From Pyrenopolyporus hunteri (lineage: Eukaryota > Ascomycota > Sordariomycetes > Xylariales > Hypoxylaceae): DNA of 64,000 bases. The first letter of the stretch is position 1; each line of letters opens with the position of its first letter. Where the stretch lies: positions 496,001 to 560,000 of the forward strand of contig CADCXC010000012.1 in assembly GCA_902806595.1 (NCBI GenBank), written 5' to 3'. Below the pieces are notes generated by a model. The model was not told the DNA's origin. It saw only the letters and a program-made list of their open reading frames with translations, and ran no database searches. Shown here in pieces: positions 1-13,929 of the stretch. Both the position numbers and the translations under genes were made by a program.

Positions 1-865
1 TCAATGGCCCGATGGAAGGGACGGACGTCATGGTGGAGATTTCGGAGATACGAAGATAAGATGAGGGTGGTAGAGTAGGTGCCCAGCTGTCTAGCTGAGT
101 AGTACTCGACACTAACGGCAGGATGTTGTGTAACAGGCAGATAAGAATCAAGTACCTACCCAAGTATAGGTATATTGCATGTATATATGTAGGTACCTAA
201 ATGTACCTATATAGTCGTAGGCTGATCACATGCAATGTCTCTTACGCCACGTGATATCTGCAGGGTGCTGTGCGTGCTATGTACTGAACCGGCAGGTACT
301 TACCAAGGCCCCTAAAGTACTACCTATAAGTATTACAAACAACATGAACTCCGACTCCAATATACGGAATAGGTCCAAGAGCCTGAAAGACGGTTCGGGG
401 CCAACACCCTACAGTTGCCAAGCCATAAAGACATAAAGCCACCAACAGCCAATTTATTACAGCTCAATATGCATGTATGTGTGTAACACATCTAATTTCA
501 GTCCCGAATACGAATGATCCGGTCAACTTCTCCAAGCTCCATGTCGCTGTTATCCATCAGAGTGACAGAAGTCTGGGCATTGGCACTCAAGCGGCTGCGA
601 TTACATCGACCTACTACCCCTATTGTTGACTATGGGGTTAGGGGTAACCGGCGGCTTGCCGCCTATGCCTACGCCGTGCCTACCTACCTAGATCCCTACA
701 TATGTATCTACATGTACATAGTCAGTTCCCCCCCTTTGGTAATAGTTAATATCTATCATGTCGCCTCATCAGCTACTTTTCTACCTCGTCGCTTGTTTTC
801 ACTCAGCCTTATTCATACATGTAGCAAGACTCGACCTATTCAGCTCCCAGGGCCTCTAAGCATCC
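1..865. other. Non-coding upstream region of the transporter gene
   Basis: No convincing gene is seen here; the short open frames lack family resemblance and splice support. Two CCTA/TAGG-rich patches (about 150-215 and 660-725) resemble tracts that recur in spacers across the window. The stretch just before the start codon at 866 is pyrimidine-rich (about 725-860), as is common in fungal 5' untranslated regions. Confidence 0.5.
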
Positions 866-3150
866 ATGGCTGAAGACGACTCGAAAGCCGTATTCCAAAG
901 CTCCCCAGAAGCGGTAGCAGCAGCAGCAGAAGGAGGAGGAGGAGGAACAGGCCACCTAACCTCATGGCGTCTTATAACCGTGATAGGAAGCCTTTGTCTC
1001 GGCGTCTTTCTCTTCGGGCTGGACGTCAACATCATCGGCGTCGCCATCCCTCACATCACGACCGAGTTCCGATCGCTGTCGGACGTAGCGTGGTACGGCT
1101 CGGCATATATGCTGACCCTGACGGCGTTCCAGCCCCTGTTCGGGAACTTGTATAAGTTCTTCAACGCGAAGATAGTCTACGTCACGTCGCTGGCGCTTTT
1201 TGAAGGTTCGCGGCGTGTCTACCTACCTACCTAACTTACCCCTAACGAGGGCTCCTGCCTACGTTCATTCTTCGTTATATGAGAGCTAAGAGAGCTAACA
1301 TGCTATGCGATCCACCGCTCAGTGGGCTCTACCATCTGCGCCGCCGCCCCGACCTCCGCCGTCCTCATCTTCGGACGGGCGTGGCTTGGCCTAGGAGGCG
1401 CCGGCCTGCTTCAGGGCGCACTCGCTATCATCGGACAGACCGTCACCATCGACAAAGTCCCGCTGTACCAGGGCATCGTGGTCGGCTCCATGGCCGTGGC
1501 CGTGTGCTGCGGGCCCGTGATAGGCGGCGCTCTCACGCAATACGCCACCTGGCGTACGTCTCCCCCACCCCTGATCCCCAGGGAACGCTAACCGCGCCCG
1601 TCGCTAATGTTCGGGGTAGATTGGTGTTTCTGGATGTTAGCAGACCCCGAGCCCTACGAAGCCGAGATGGACCATCTGATCGTGAGTGTAGTAACCTCCC
1701 AGCCGGCGTATGCGTCATCATCGTCGTCCTGCTGTTCGTGCCCCTCGGCCCGCCGACCAAGGAAGCCAACCAGACGCTCCCCCTGCGCGTCAAGCTCGGG
1801 CACATGGACGCCCCCGGGCTCGTCCTCTTCCTCGCGGCCGTGACGTGCATCTTGCTCGCGCTGACTTGGGGCGGCGACGCGTACCCCTGGAACCATAGGA
1901 CGATCATCGGCCTGTTTGTCGGGTGCGCGCTGCTGTCGGCATGTTTTGGCTTCTGGCTCGTTAGGAAGGGGGAGCGAGCCTTGATTCCAGTTAGAGTCTT
2001 GAGGAAGCGCTCGGTGTATGTGGGGGCGATAGCGCTTCTGGGGTTTGGTGTACTTTCTGTCGTGGTGAGTTGCTATCTGCCCGCTTGACTAATTGGTAAA
2101 GCTCGGGTGACCTTCCTTCTGATCGCTGTGGATTGTCGATTGCAGTACGGATATTACCTCCCGATCTTGTTCCAGTCTGCGCAGGGAGTGTCTACCACCG
2201 AGAGCGGACTCCGGTATATCGCGCTTGTCGGCCCCCAGATAGTGTCCTTGATCATTGTTGGGGGTATAGTGTCTACGTGGGGATATTACGTATGTGGCCC
2301 TGATCCCGCTTTTATAAGTTACAATACTTGGCTAACGAAGTCTCTCTAAGGTACCTTACATGATAGCTGGAGCTGTCATATGCAGTGTCGGCGCTGGTCT
2401 TCTCACGACTGTTGACCTCGATACCCCCACCACGCATTGGGCTACGTTCCTGGTGCTAACCGGGATCGGCCTCGGTATGGCAGGACAGCTGCCGTACACA
2501 GCAATTCAAGCCGTTCTAGAGTGTGTGAAACATACCATTCTGGCATAATGTAGAACGAGACTAATGGTTGAGCTCTCTTAGACCTGCAGATGTGGCTACA
2601 GGCAATGGTGCGTGAAGGCAGTTCCATTGTGTTACTAGAATATTGAAGAACTGACCTTTAACCAGCCATCAACGTGTTCTCGTTCCATCTCGCCGGGTAA
2701 GCGCTTCCCCATAATCTCTCCCTTGCCCTGAGCCTCGCCTCCTAAGCGTTCTACCAATTTACCTCTCGCTGAGGACTAACTTGTTCCAGCGCAGTAGGGA
2801 CCGCAATTGGCCAGGCGCTCCTAATCGACGGACTCTACACCGCCGTACCAAAATACACAGACGCCGTGACACCGGAGGCCGTGATCGGGGTCGGTGCTAC
2901 AGGGCTGCAGCTTGTGTCCAGCTCCCCCGCGGTGATTCACTCCCTGCGCGCCGCGTACGTCGAAGCAGTGCGCCGGACGATTATCCTAGGGCTCGCGGGT
3001 ATCTGCATGGTCGTCCCGGTTTCCTGCGGCATGGAATGGGTCAATATCAAGCGCGTGGCGGAGAGGAGGCTCCAGGCCGAGGCCTCGGAACGGTCGCCCG
3101 CTGGAAGTGAAGAGTTGAGTGCTGTGGACGAAAAGTTGGAAAGTCCTTGA
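866..3150 (+). CDS. MFS transporter, DHA2 (14-TM drug:H+ antiporter) family, 9 exons
   Basis: Predicted plasma- or vacuolar-membrane proton antiporter exporting drugs or secondary metabolites. Proposed exons are 866-1205, 1323-1553, 1620-1635, 1692-2064, 2146-2289, 2351-2520, 2582-2607, 2666-2696 and 2790-3150. They sum to 1692 nt (563 aa), with every junction GT-AG and in phase. An acidic and Ala/Gly-rich cytosolic N-terminus is followed by the first helix with LDVNIIGVAIPHI, the DHA2 form of the family motif, then FGNLYKFFNAK (motif A) and GPVIGGALTQYATW (motif C). Exons 7-9 encode the last helices, and the C-tail is charged. Exons of 16, 26 and 31 nt are needed to keep the frame. The junction of exons 2 and 3 gives TWHWCFW where relatives usually have TWRWCFW. 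The substrate cannot be inferred. No biosynthetic cluster adjoins; the RIPed retroelement block starts 684 bp downstream. Confidence 0.85.
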
Positions 3151-3833
3151 ATGTGCTTTTTATGGTTATCTGAGAACATATACGAAGGTGTATATCGCCT
3201 ACACATATACTTGTTCTAGGGCCTCGCCGTCAGCCGGGATTCCGTTTATGAACACTACCAAATCTTACTTCGTTAGATATATTTTGACCCTAATAAATGC
3301 TGGCCCCAACATCCTCTTGACAAACAGCAGCCATTTTCACGACGCGATGAAAGGAAATTATCGTATAGGTAGCGTTAGCGTTTATGAAGTCACATCGTAG
3401 TAAATGGTCAAATTCCCACTCGGAATTCAGGGAATGGAGATCGATGCCTTCATGTACGATCAGACCCAACGACAGCGTCCAACGCCGATGGGGTTGAGGT
3501 ATCGGTCCGACCATATCACATAGAGGATGTTTCTTCCAGAGCACGAGTCTTCCAGTTCTGTCGGCTTTCGCCCTGTGTGAGTATCGTTCATACACAAAAC
3601 AGTTTAAAGGCCCGTGTGGCGTGAGTTTTATTGAAGCCTTCATTGGCTTAAAAAGTATATTGAAGTGTATATAAACCGGTATAACATGAGGTAAATACGG
3701 CCTTAGTAACTGTAGGTCCTGCCTACTTATGTGTAAAATAACTTATATGGAATCTTGGAAGGGGAGTTTCGTCATACCCAAACCATTGTAAGGCTCAAGC
3801 GACTGAAATGTTAATACGATAGACATAAGTTAA
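3151..3833. other. Spacer between transporter and retroelement
   Basis: No gene is supported. The transporter 3' end lies here, with a candidate polyadenylation hexamer at 3292. Base composition is ordinary up to the left end of the LTR element, so RIP has not visibly spread into this flank. Confidence 0.5.
3292..3297 (+). terminator. Candidate polyadenylation signal of the transporter gene
   Basis: An AATAAA hexamer lies 142 bp past the stop codon. The motif is seen directly; its use is inferred. Confidence 0.35.
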
Positions 3834-3989
3834 TGTTAGAATATAAGGTGCTGGAATATAAAGTGGCTGGGTAACTACGCCCTACACTTATAGCATATAT
3901 ATAATATCTACATTTTATCTAACTTTTAATTAATTTTTACTATTTAATATAATAAAATATATACTCATAACTTACGTTTATTTTTAATA
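3834..3989 (+). repeat. 5' LTR of the outer Copia element
   Basis: Aligns without gaps to 17136-17291 over 156 bp. I count 30 differences, all transitions and no transversions; in 27 of them this copy carries the T or A. The first 27 bp are identical to the other LTR, and mutation becomes dense towards the interior, so RIP fades at the outer edge. Confidence 0.9.
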
Positions 3990-6039
3990 AGTTATAAATT
4001 TAAAAACTTAAAATTAAAATATATTATTAATTTAATTTATTTATTTTATATTTTTTAAATATATTTTTTATATTTTATAAAATACATTTAATCCTTCGAA
4101 ACTACTTGTAATTTTTATTACGTTAATATTTAAAAAAAATAGAGATTTTTTAAAGTTTATATAATTCGTATATATAATATATAATATATTTAAAATTTAA
4201 AATTTTAAAAATAATATAAAATATTTTATTAATAAAAAATTAATTAATTCCCTTTTTAAATTTAACTTTAAAATAATAATTATAAAAATTATTAATATAA
4301 TAAAACATTTAATAAATTTTTAATAATTTTTAAATAATTTTAATAATAAAAAAAATAAATTATTTATTATTTAAAAATTAATAATTATTAAATTTCGAAT
4401 TTCGAAATCACCGAAATTACTTATACCCCGTTATTAAATTACTTAAATAACGAAAAAAATAAAAATAATAATAATAACGTCGATATTAAAAAATAATAAT
4501 ATTAAATATAATTTTTAAAGTTAATTATTATAAAAATTAATTTTCGTTAAATTTTTTAACGAAAATAATTTTTTTTATTTTATCGAAATAATTAAAAAAA
4601 TTAATTAAAAAAATTTTAAAACTTTTTAATAAAATTTAAATTTTAACGATTAAAATTATTTACTTATAATTCGATTATTTAAATTTCGTTTATTAAATTT
4701 AAATAATATATTATTTATATTATTATTATATAATTTAAAAATCGATTATTTTAACTTCGAAATAATTATTTTTTATAATTTTTTCGAATTATCGTTTAAA
4801 AAAAACACTTTCGATTATTTAAAAAAAAAAAATTCCTTTATAAAATATCAAATTATAAAATGTTAATACCACCGTAATTACTTTATAAAACCATCGATCG
4901 ATTATTAAATTACCACGAAAAAAACGTTACGATAATAAACGATTAAAAAATTAATATAATAATTTTAAATAATATTATTATTTTATAATCGACGAATAAA
5001 TAAATTTAATTTAATCGAAAATTTTTAAATTATTTAAAAATTTAAAAATACGAGAAATTTTTCTTCGAAAAAATCGAATTTATAAAATTTACGAAAAATA
5101 ATAATTTTTAAAAATTTCTTTCGATCGAAATACGTAAAAAATAAAAAACTTAAAACGAAAAAATCGATAAAAATTTAAATATTATTAAATATAAATTAAG
5201 TGAAAATTTTAAAAAGTTAATAAAAAAATATACGATAATTAATAACTTATAAATAATTTTAAAAAAAAAATATAAATTTAAAAATAACGTTATATTTTAA
5301 AATTTAACGTTTAAATAAAAAAATATTTTATTATTTATTAAAAAATTAATTATAACATTATTTATAAAAATTTAATAATTATAAAGTAATTTTAAAATAT
5401 TAAATAATATTTATATTATATCGAAATTATATTTAATTAATAAATTTTTATTTTTATTAAATTTCGAATATAATATTTTTTTTATTATTTTTTTTTAAAT
5501 TTATAATATTATATTCGAACGAAATAAAAATAACGTTATTATTAAAACGGCGGTTAATATTAACGATATTATAAAATTAATATAATAAAAAAAATAAAAT
5601 TAAAAATTTTAAAATTAAAAAAAAAATATATTTTATATATAAATATTCGAAATATTAATAATAATAAACGAAAAATAGTTTTAAAATATATATATTATAT
5701 CGCGGCGAGTTATAAAATAACCACTTATAAATCTTTAAAATATTTTTAAAAATACTTTAAAAAACGTTTTAAAAGTTAATACGAAACGATAAAAAATTTT
5801 AATTATTTTAAAAAATAAAAAATCGAAAAAAAAATCATTACGAATTTTATAACCGGTCGATAAAATAATTTAAAACCATTTATTTATATTATTATTTTTA
5901 TAATTTTTAAAATTAATATAATAAATTAATCGTATATTTCGACGAAATTAAATATATTATTTCAAATTTTTCGCGGAAAATTACTTAACGAAAATACTTT
6001 AAATTTATCGATATAAAATAATATCATTAATAAATTAAT

Positions 6040-6560
6040 TTTAAAATTCGCCATTTTAATTATATGTTTTATATTTAATAACGTATTATAATATTTATTA
6101 ATAATTTACGCGTTAACGGTTTTAAATTTTATAATATTTTTAAAAATTAAAGTTAAAAAATTAATATTTAAATTAAAAAAAATAATAATATTAAATAATA
6201 ATTATAATTAAATTATTTATTATAATAAAATTTTATTCGTAAATTTACGCTTTTATAACGAATTATTAATTTACGGTATCGAAAAAAAAACTATATTAAT
6301 TAAATTATAAAATATCGTTATTTTTCGAATTATTATTAATAAATAATTTAAAAAAATTAAAATTATTAACGTTATTTATTATTTTATATTAATTTATAAC
6401 TTTATATTAATATTATAATTTATTAAAAAAAAAGTCGAATTTTTATTTAGGTAGGAAATAACGTTTAAAATAAAAAAAAATAAAATTTTTTTAATCGTAA
6501 TTAAATAAAATAAATTATATATAATAAATTAATAAAATAATACTTTTAATATAATAAATT
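6040..6560 (+). pseudogene. Remnant of outer Copia protease and following region
   Basis: After allowing for C-to-T and G-to-A change, the plus-strand translation around 6060-6110 resembles the WxxDTGATxH aspartic-protease start of Copia polyproteins. The stretch near 6235-6260 (FVNLRFYNELLIYGI) resembles the conserved LYVPNLRFNLLS-type segment that follows it. Stops are frequent. I could not identify a confident integrase core between here and the reverse transcriptase, nor the gag upstream, although both should lie within 4.0-8.3 kb. Confidence 0.5.
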
Positions 6561-8354
6561 TTAATATAATATTTTACTTTTATTTTATATTTAATTTATT
6601 ATTAAAAATATAATACGAAAAAATAGATTATTTAAATAATTAAAACTTAAAAAATTTAATAAAAATATCCACCGATATTATTTTATAAAAAAAATATTAT
6701 TTTTACGAAATTTATATATAAAATAAAATACGTAAAAAATTTTATAAAAACATTATACGCCGCGATATTTATTAATTAAAATTATTATATTTAAATAAAA
6801 TCGATATATTTTTAAAAATCGAAAGTTATAAAAAATATAAAAATTAATTAATTATTATTTATAATTATTTATATATAATCTAAATATTATTTATAAAACG
6901 ATTTAATAATTAATTTACGACTTTTAAAAAATTTTTATATTAATAAAAAAAACTTAAAAAAAATATTATATAATTACGTTTAATAAATTTAACTTTTATA
7001 TAAACTTTAAATTTTAATAATTTTATTAATAAAAAAAAATCGTTATTTATTATATCGTTATAAAATAATATTAATAAAAAAACTTCGTTAAAAATATTAT
7101 TAATAAATTAAAAAATAAAATTCGAACAATAATTATTTAAACTTAAAAAAATAATATATTAATAAAATATTAACTTATCGTAATATAAATAATAATTTAT
7201 ATTATAAATAAATCTTTTAATCGTAAAATAAATAAAATATTTTATAAAATATAATACGGTAAATTATTTAATTTAATTTATTTAATAATAATAAAAATCG
7301 ATAATTATTATTTAAAAAATTTTAAAATTAATATATTTAAAAAACAAATCGTTAATTATAAAATATTCGATTATAAAAAAAATAATATATATAATTATAA
7401 AATGTTATACTTAAAAAAAAATACCGTTATTAACGTTAATAACGTAATATTTAAAAAAAATTACTTATATATTTTTATTATAAATTTAAAAAAAAAAAAA
7501 ACCGGTAAAAATTTAAATTACTTTTATTATAATCGATATTTATAAAGCGAAAAATAATAAAAACCACCCGGGAATTACTTTATATATTATTAATAAAAAA
7601 TACTTTACGAAATATTTCGTATCGATTAAATTTCGAATTAAAACTTATTAAATTTACGGTAAAAAATAATATCTATTTATTCGACACGTATTTTTTAACC
7701 TTTAATCGAAAATTACGAATAAAATTAAATATATTATAATTCGATTTTTTAATATATTAAAAAAACCCCTCGTATTTATTATTAATAAATTATTATAATT
7801 TTAAATTTTGTATTAAATTAATATAATTTCGAAAATATTAATTAACGGTTTTTTTAACTTTTAATTTTATTATCGTAATTTTAAATATATTTTTATTAAC
7901 ATTTAAAATATAAAAATTTAAAACGTATCGTTAAATTATATAAAATATTAAATTAAAATAATAATTATTAATTATAAATATCGAATATAAATTTTTAATA
8001 AATAATCGAATATAAATTATATATAACTTATTTATAAAACGAAAATTACTTTTTAAAAAATAAATTTATAAAATTAAAAAAAAATTTAATAATAAAATTA
8101 TTTATTATAAAATAAAATAAATAATTTATAATTTTAAATAAATCGAAAAATTAAATTATATCGATACGTTTATTTTAATAATTAAATTTATAAATTATAA
8201 AATTATATTCGTTATAACGATCGTTTTAAATTTTAAAATAAAATAAATAAACGTTATTATAATTTTTTTATACGAAAATATAAATAAAAATATTTACATC
8301 GAATAACTTTTCGAATTTAAAAATAATATAAATAAATATTATAAATTTAATAAA

Positions 8355-9375
8355 ACGTTATATAATTTAAAATAAACCCTTCGAATATAATATTAAATAT
8401 TTATTATATATTTAAATATTTTAAAATTTATAATATTTAATTTAAATATCGACGTATTTATAAAAAATTATATATATATTATTATTTACGTTAATAATTT
8501 ATTAATAATCGACTTTTTAAAAAAAAAAATAATTAAAATTAAAATTAAATTCACCGAAAAATTTAAAATAATCGATTTAAAATTTTATTTATATTATTTA
8601 AAAATATTTATTAAATGAAATAAAATTAATAAAAAAATTATTTTAAATTAAAAAATTTATTTAAAAAAAATCATTAAAAATTTAAAATAATAAAAATCGA
8701 ATTTTAATAATATATTTATAAACGTTATAAAAATAATTAAATTATTCGATAATTTTAAAACATTAATATAAAACGTTAAATAATATATTAAAATAATTAA
8801 TTATTTAATATATATTATAATAAATATTAAATCGAATATCGTATACGTTATATTATATTTAAATTAATATATAAAAAACTTTATTTTAATATATATAAAA
8901 ATTATTAAATAAATATTAAAATATTTAAAAAAAATTTTAAATTATAAATTTATTTATAAAAATAAACTTAAAAATTTTATAAAATAAATCGATATCGATT
9001 ATATTAAATGTATATAAATTCGAAAATTAATTTTAAAATATATTTTTAATATCGAAAACGATATTATAAATTAATTTTTAAAATAATAATTTATAATATT
9101 TATATTAATATATAAATTCGAATTTAAAAATATAATTAATATTATAAAAAAAACCGTTTAATTACGAAAGTTATTAAAAAAGTTAAATACTTCGAAAAAA
9201 TTTTTAATTATTATTATAATATAAAATAATAATTAAAAAATATTAATATTAACGAAAAATTTATAATTTTATATTCGAATAAAATATATTAAAATCGACG
9301 TTTTTTTTATTTACGAAAAATAAATTAATAAAAATATTAAATTTAAATATATTTTTATTAAAAAATAAATAATTA
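8355..9375 (+). pseudogene. Remnant of outer Copia reverse transcriptase and RNase H
   Basis: Landmarks in order: ALYNLK*TLR at about 8352-8384 (intact elements: ALYGLKQxPR); YVNNLLI at 8487-8507, where both catalytic Asp codons of YVDD read AAT, a G-to-A change; NYLIYIIINIKSN near 8800; then the RNase H start DIDYIKCI near 8995-9015 and the VFFIYEK-type segment near 9300 that precedes the IADxLTK end. The frame stops at the nested insertion at 9376 and resumes at 15784. The change of both catalytic Asp to Asn is enough to inactivate the enzyme, apart from the many stops. Confidence 0.85.
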
Positions 9376-9644
9376 TAATTATATAATTTTATATTAAAAA
9401 ATTTATCGTAACGATAATAACGATAAATATATTTTTATTAAGTGTTTTGTTGCTTTAAATAATAAAAATTTAAAATATATATTTTAAAACGATATATAAA
9501 TATCGATTAATGTAAAATTAATTAATTATATTTTTAAATAAATAAATATAATAAATATAACTTTTTTTTTGTAATTTTTATATTAAACAATCGTTTAATA
9601 TTTTTCCTTTAATTTATTAATTAATAACCCTTTATTATTTAACA
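9376..9644 (+). repeat. 5' LTR of the nested Copia element
   Basis: Aligns with 15510-15777 for about 268 bp with mostly transition differences. The left boundary is set where similarity begins (TAATTATATAA here against TGGTTATATAG in the 3' copy, explained by G-to-A change); the right boundary ends in AACA. Boundaries may be off by a few bases. Confidence 0.8.
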
Positions 9645-11155
9645 TTAATTAATGTTTAATTAATAAATTAAATATAAATAATAAAGTTTTTATTAAAAGG
9701 AAATTTACAAATTTAAAAAAATTTAAAATATAAAAAAATCGCTTATTTTATTATAATTTAATTTAAAAAAATATTAAAATTCGATTAAACGAATAAGTTT
9801 TAATAAAAAAAAACGATTAATTATTAAATTATTTTTAAAAATTTAAGGTATTTTACATTAATAGTTTTTAAAAACGTAAAATTAATCGTATTATTTTAAA
9901 AATTTCGAGGCGTAATATATTATACGTAATATATTAAATAATATTCGTATACGATATATAAAAAAACGTTAATAAATTTACGTTTATTACGTACGAAAAA
10001 TCTTATTATCGTATTTAATTAATTATTCGAAGCGTTTTACATTAATAATAATTAATTAAATACGAAAATAATTATTTTAATTTTTATAAATTTTTATTTT
10101 CGATTAATTAAATTCGAAACGTATATATATTAACGATTCGATTATTCGCGAAAAGATTTTTAAATCGATTTATTTATTATTTTTTTTTATTTTATTTTAT
10201 TTTTTTTATATCGATTATCGTTATTAAATAATTATAATTAAAAATTTTTTTTTTATATAAATAAAAAAAAACTTTTTTATTTTCGATAAAATATTATAAT
10301 ATTAAATTTATTAATTAATTAAAATTTACTTATATAATATTAAAAATAAATAAAATTTAAGAGGATTTTATTAATTTAGATTATACGGATTTAAATTTTA
10401 AAAAATTTAACTTCGATAAAATAAAATTAAAAGTTTTAAATATTTATTTCGCGGAGTGTTTTTAGATGTATAGTGATAATTTTTTTAACGTTCGATTATA
10501 ACGACGATTTAAAAAAAATTTCGATAATTAAAACGAAAAATAATTTTAAAATATAATTAAATAATTACATATTAAAAAAATCGATTATTTACGAAAATAT
10601 AACGTATATATTAAAAACTTTTATATTTACGTTAAAAAATTAACGAAAATAATTAAAGTTATTAAATTTTTATTATTTTTAAAAAATATCGTTAAAAAAA
10701 TAATTAAAAAATAATTTAACGAATTTATTAATAAAAATAATTTTATTTTTTTACGAAAATTTTAATAAAAATATATTTTTTTAATCGATTAAAAACCTTT
10801 AAATTAAACGTAATTAAAATAATTAATAATTTTTAAAATTATCGTAATAATATTTATAATATTTAACGATATAAAAAATATTATAATATAATTATCGAAA
10901 TAATTTTAAAATTTTATAATATAATAATCGATTTAATAATAATTTAATTAATAATAATTTATTATTTTTATTATTTTTTAATAATAAATCGATTAATAAT
11001 ATAATATTATTTTTTAATAATAATTAATATATTAATTAATATAATTATAATTATAATATTAACTCGATTAATAACGTTATATTATTTTATAATAATAATA
11101 AAATTTATAATCGTTATATCGTTTATAATTAATTTAATAAGTATATTAATATTCG

Positions 11156-11800
11156 ATGAATTTTAATTTATTACGTATTTTTATCGACTTTATTAAAATA
11201 TATAATAATAACGATTATAAGTTTAGAGGTAATAAATATAATATTATAAACGAAAAAATTAAAGTTTTTAAAAATTTATATTATAAAATTAAAGTTAGGG
11301 AATATATGTACGTTAATACGTATTTAACGATGTTAAAAAAACGAATATAATAATATTATTACGATTAATTAATCGATATAAATTATATTTTTTAAAATAT
11401 AATTAAACGTACGAAAACGTATTTTTATTTATTAAAAAATTAGTAAATATATATAATTAAATAGCGTTAAACGATAATATTTTTAATTATAGAAAAAAAT
11501 TTTAATAAAAATTTATTTATTTAAATAAAATTATTAATTAAAAAGATTTAACGTATTTAAAAAAAATTAATTATTAATTACGTAATCGATTATAATTTTA
11601 AAAAAAGTATCGTAGTTATTATATAAAAATATTTTATTTTTTATATTATAATTTTTCGATAATTAAATATATTCGATGGTATTTATTTAAATTTTTAAGT
11701 TATTATCGATATAATATATCGTATTAAATTATATAATATAAGTTATAATTAAAAAATATTAAATTAATATTAAATTAATTAAATTTATCGTAATAATAAA
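11156..11800 (+). pseudogene. Remnant of nested Copia gag
   Basis: The run YKFRGNKYNIINEKIKVF, followed by MYVNTYLTMLKKR, resembles the conserved gag segment of a fungal Copia family, including the MYxNxYxTMLKxR stretch. Downstream translation to about 11800 continues to resemble gag, with several stops. The gag start is probably near 10.4 kb, but I cannot fix it. Confidence 0.6.
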
Positions 11801-12739
11801 AGTTAATTTCGATTATACGACAAAGTTTTATAACGTATTAAAAAATCGTAACGTTAAAAAAAATATTTTATATACGATAAAACGAAATGTTAATTTATAA
11901 AATATTTTATTTTAAAACGATAAAATAAACGTATAAATTAACGACGTTACGTATAAAAATAAAATTTCGATTTTAAAAATATTAACGAAAATTATAATTA
12001 ATTTTTATTCGATTACGAAAAAATCGATATACGAAAAAATAACGATAACGACGATAAATAAAATTACGATATTTAATATATTTAAAAAAATAATAAAAAC
12101 GACGAAAAATTATCGATTGTTATTTTAAATTATTATTTTATTATTTACGGCGAAATTAACGATTAAAACGTAATAAATATATTTGTAAATTAAACGACGT
12201 TTTATGCGATAATTATAATCGACGTTTTTAATTTTACGATTTACGATATTTTATATAATATTACGTTTTATTTTAATAATCGATACGTTAATATATTTTA
12301 AAATATTATATTAAATATAAAAATAGTCGAAATTTTATTTAACGGCGAATTTTAATTTAAAGTTTTATAACGATTATATTTATATATATTTTTAAATATC
12401 GAAATAATAGGACGTTATATTATTTAATTTAACGATAATATAAAATAATAAAATTTAAGTATCGTTTACGTATTTATATCGTTTAGATTTATTACGTTTT
12501 AAATTATATTATTAAATACGTCGTTTTTATTATATTTTAAAAATATAAACCGTTTTAATATATATTTTAATAATATTAAAAACGTATTTATATATAAAAA
12601 TAAAAAATATTTTATTGTTTATAAATAGGGATATTTATAATTTTTATTTAACGATTATAATTTTATAATTATTTATTATTATTTTATAAAAATTAAATTT
12701 CGTTAAATTTATCGACGATTTGATTATTTTATAATAAAT

Positions 12740-13690
12740 AAATTATATCGTTTATTTATTAAAGTAAATTATAATAATTTCGATAAAATTTTAATCGATA
12801 AAATTAATAAATATTATTATTAATATTAAATATATAATAATTAATCGAAACGATTTAAATTTATTATTAAAAATAACGTCGATTTTAATTATAATATATT
12901 TATTGATATAATATATATTAATACGAAATTAATATTTTATATTATTAATTAAGTTACGGTATATTAAATTGCGAAATTTTTAAAAAATATAATAATAAAA
13001 TACATTTAAAATATATTACGAATAATGTAAATTAATATTTATTTAAGTTTATTCGATGATATTATTTACGATGTCGAAAAAAATTTTATTATTAATAAAT
13101 TTACGATTAATATTAAAATTTTAAATATTATAATTAAAAAAATGTCCGTTAAATTTTATAATTCGATAAGTAAATTAAAACGATATTATAAATCGTTACG
13201 ACGAATTTTTAAAGTTATATTTAAAAATTTATTTAACGTAAAATTCGAATATATATTATAAATAACCGTGAAAATTATTAACGATATTATAAAATTTAAC
13301 GGATTAATATTTACGTTATTAATATTTAACGCGTATTTACGATTAATCGATAATTTATTTATAGTATTATTTTTAAAAATTAAAAAAACGACGATTAAAA
13401 AAATTATAGTTAAAATAAATAAAGTTAAAACGAAACGGTAAATAATCGATGTTTTTAATATAAAAAATAGTTCGAATATTTTTAATATATTAAATTTATT
13501 ATTATAATTAGAAATATATATTTATTATAAAAAAAACGATTGAAAAAATTTATATATATTAATTATTAAAAACGGCGAAACGTGTATTATTAAAATAAAT
13601 AATAAATCCGTTAATTTTTATATAATAATTATTAAATCGTATAATTATAATATAATAATTAACGTATTAAAGTTTATTTCGATTGTAAAA
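12740..13690 (+). pseudogene. Remnant of nested Copia integrase
   Basis: Plus-strand translation gives, in order, a zinc-binding-like region (KYYYQYxIYNxxKRFKF near 12810-12860), DFNYNIFIDIIYIN (12880-12920) where the first catalytic Asp is expected, IYDVEKNFI (about 13060-13090; intact: IxHDAGKNFV) for the second, and NSISKLKRYY (about 13160-13195), where the catalytic Glu of the VERYH motif has become Lys through G-to-A change. A C-terminal chromodomain-like stretch ending ETCIIKI follows near 13570-13600. Confidence 0.75.
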
Positions 13691-13929
13691 TTCGATTTTA
13701 ATTTCGATTAATAAAAAAACGACGATAATAAAATATATATATTATCGAAAAATTTATTTAAAGTTTAAAAACGAAAACGTAAAAAATTACTCGATAATAA
13801 AAATAAATTAAAAATTATTATTATTTATATAATTACGAAAAAACGTAAAAATTAATTTTTAATCGTTTAATTATATAAAAAAAGAAAGATTATAACTTTT
13901 AAAAAATTTTTTAAAAAATTAAATATAAA

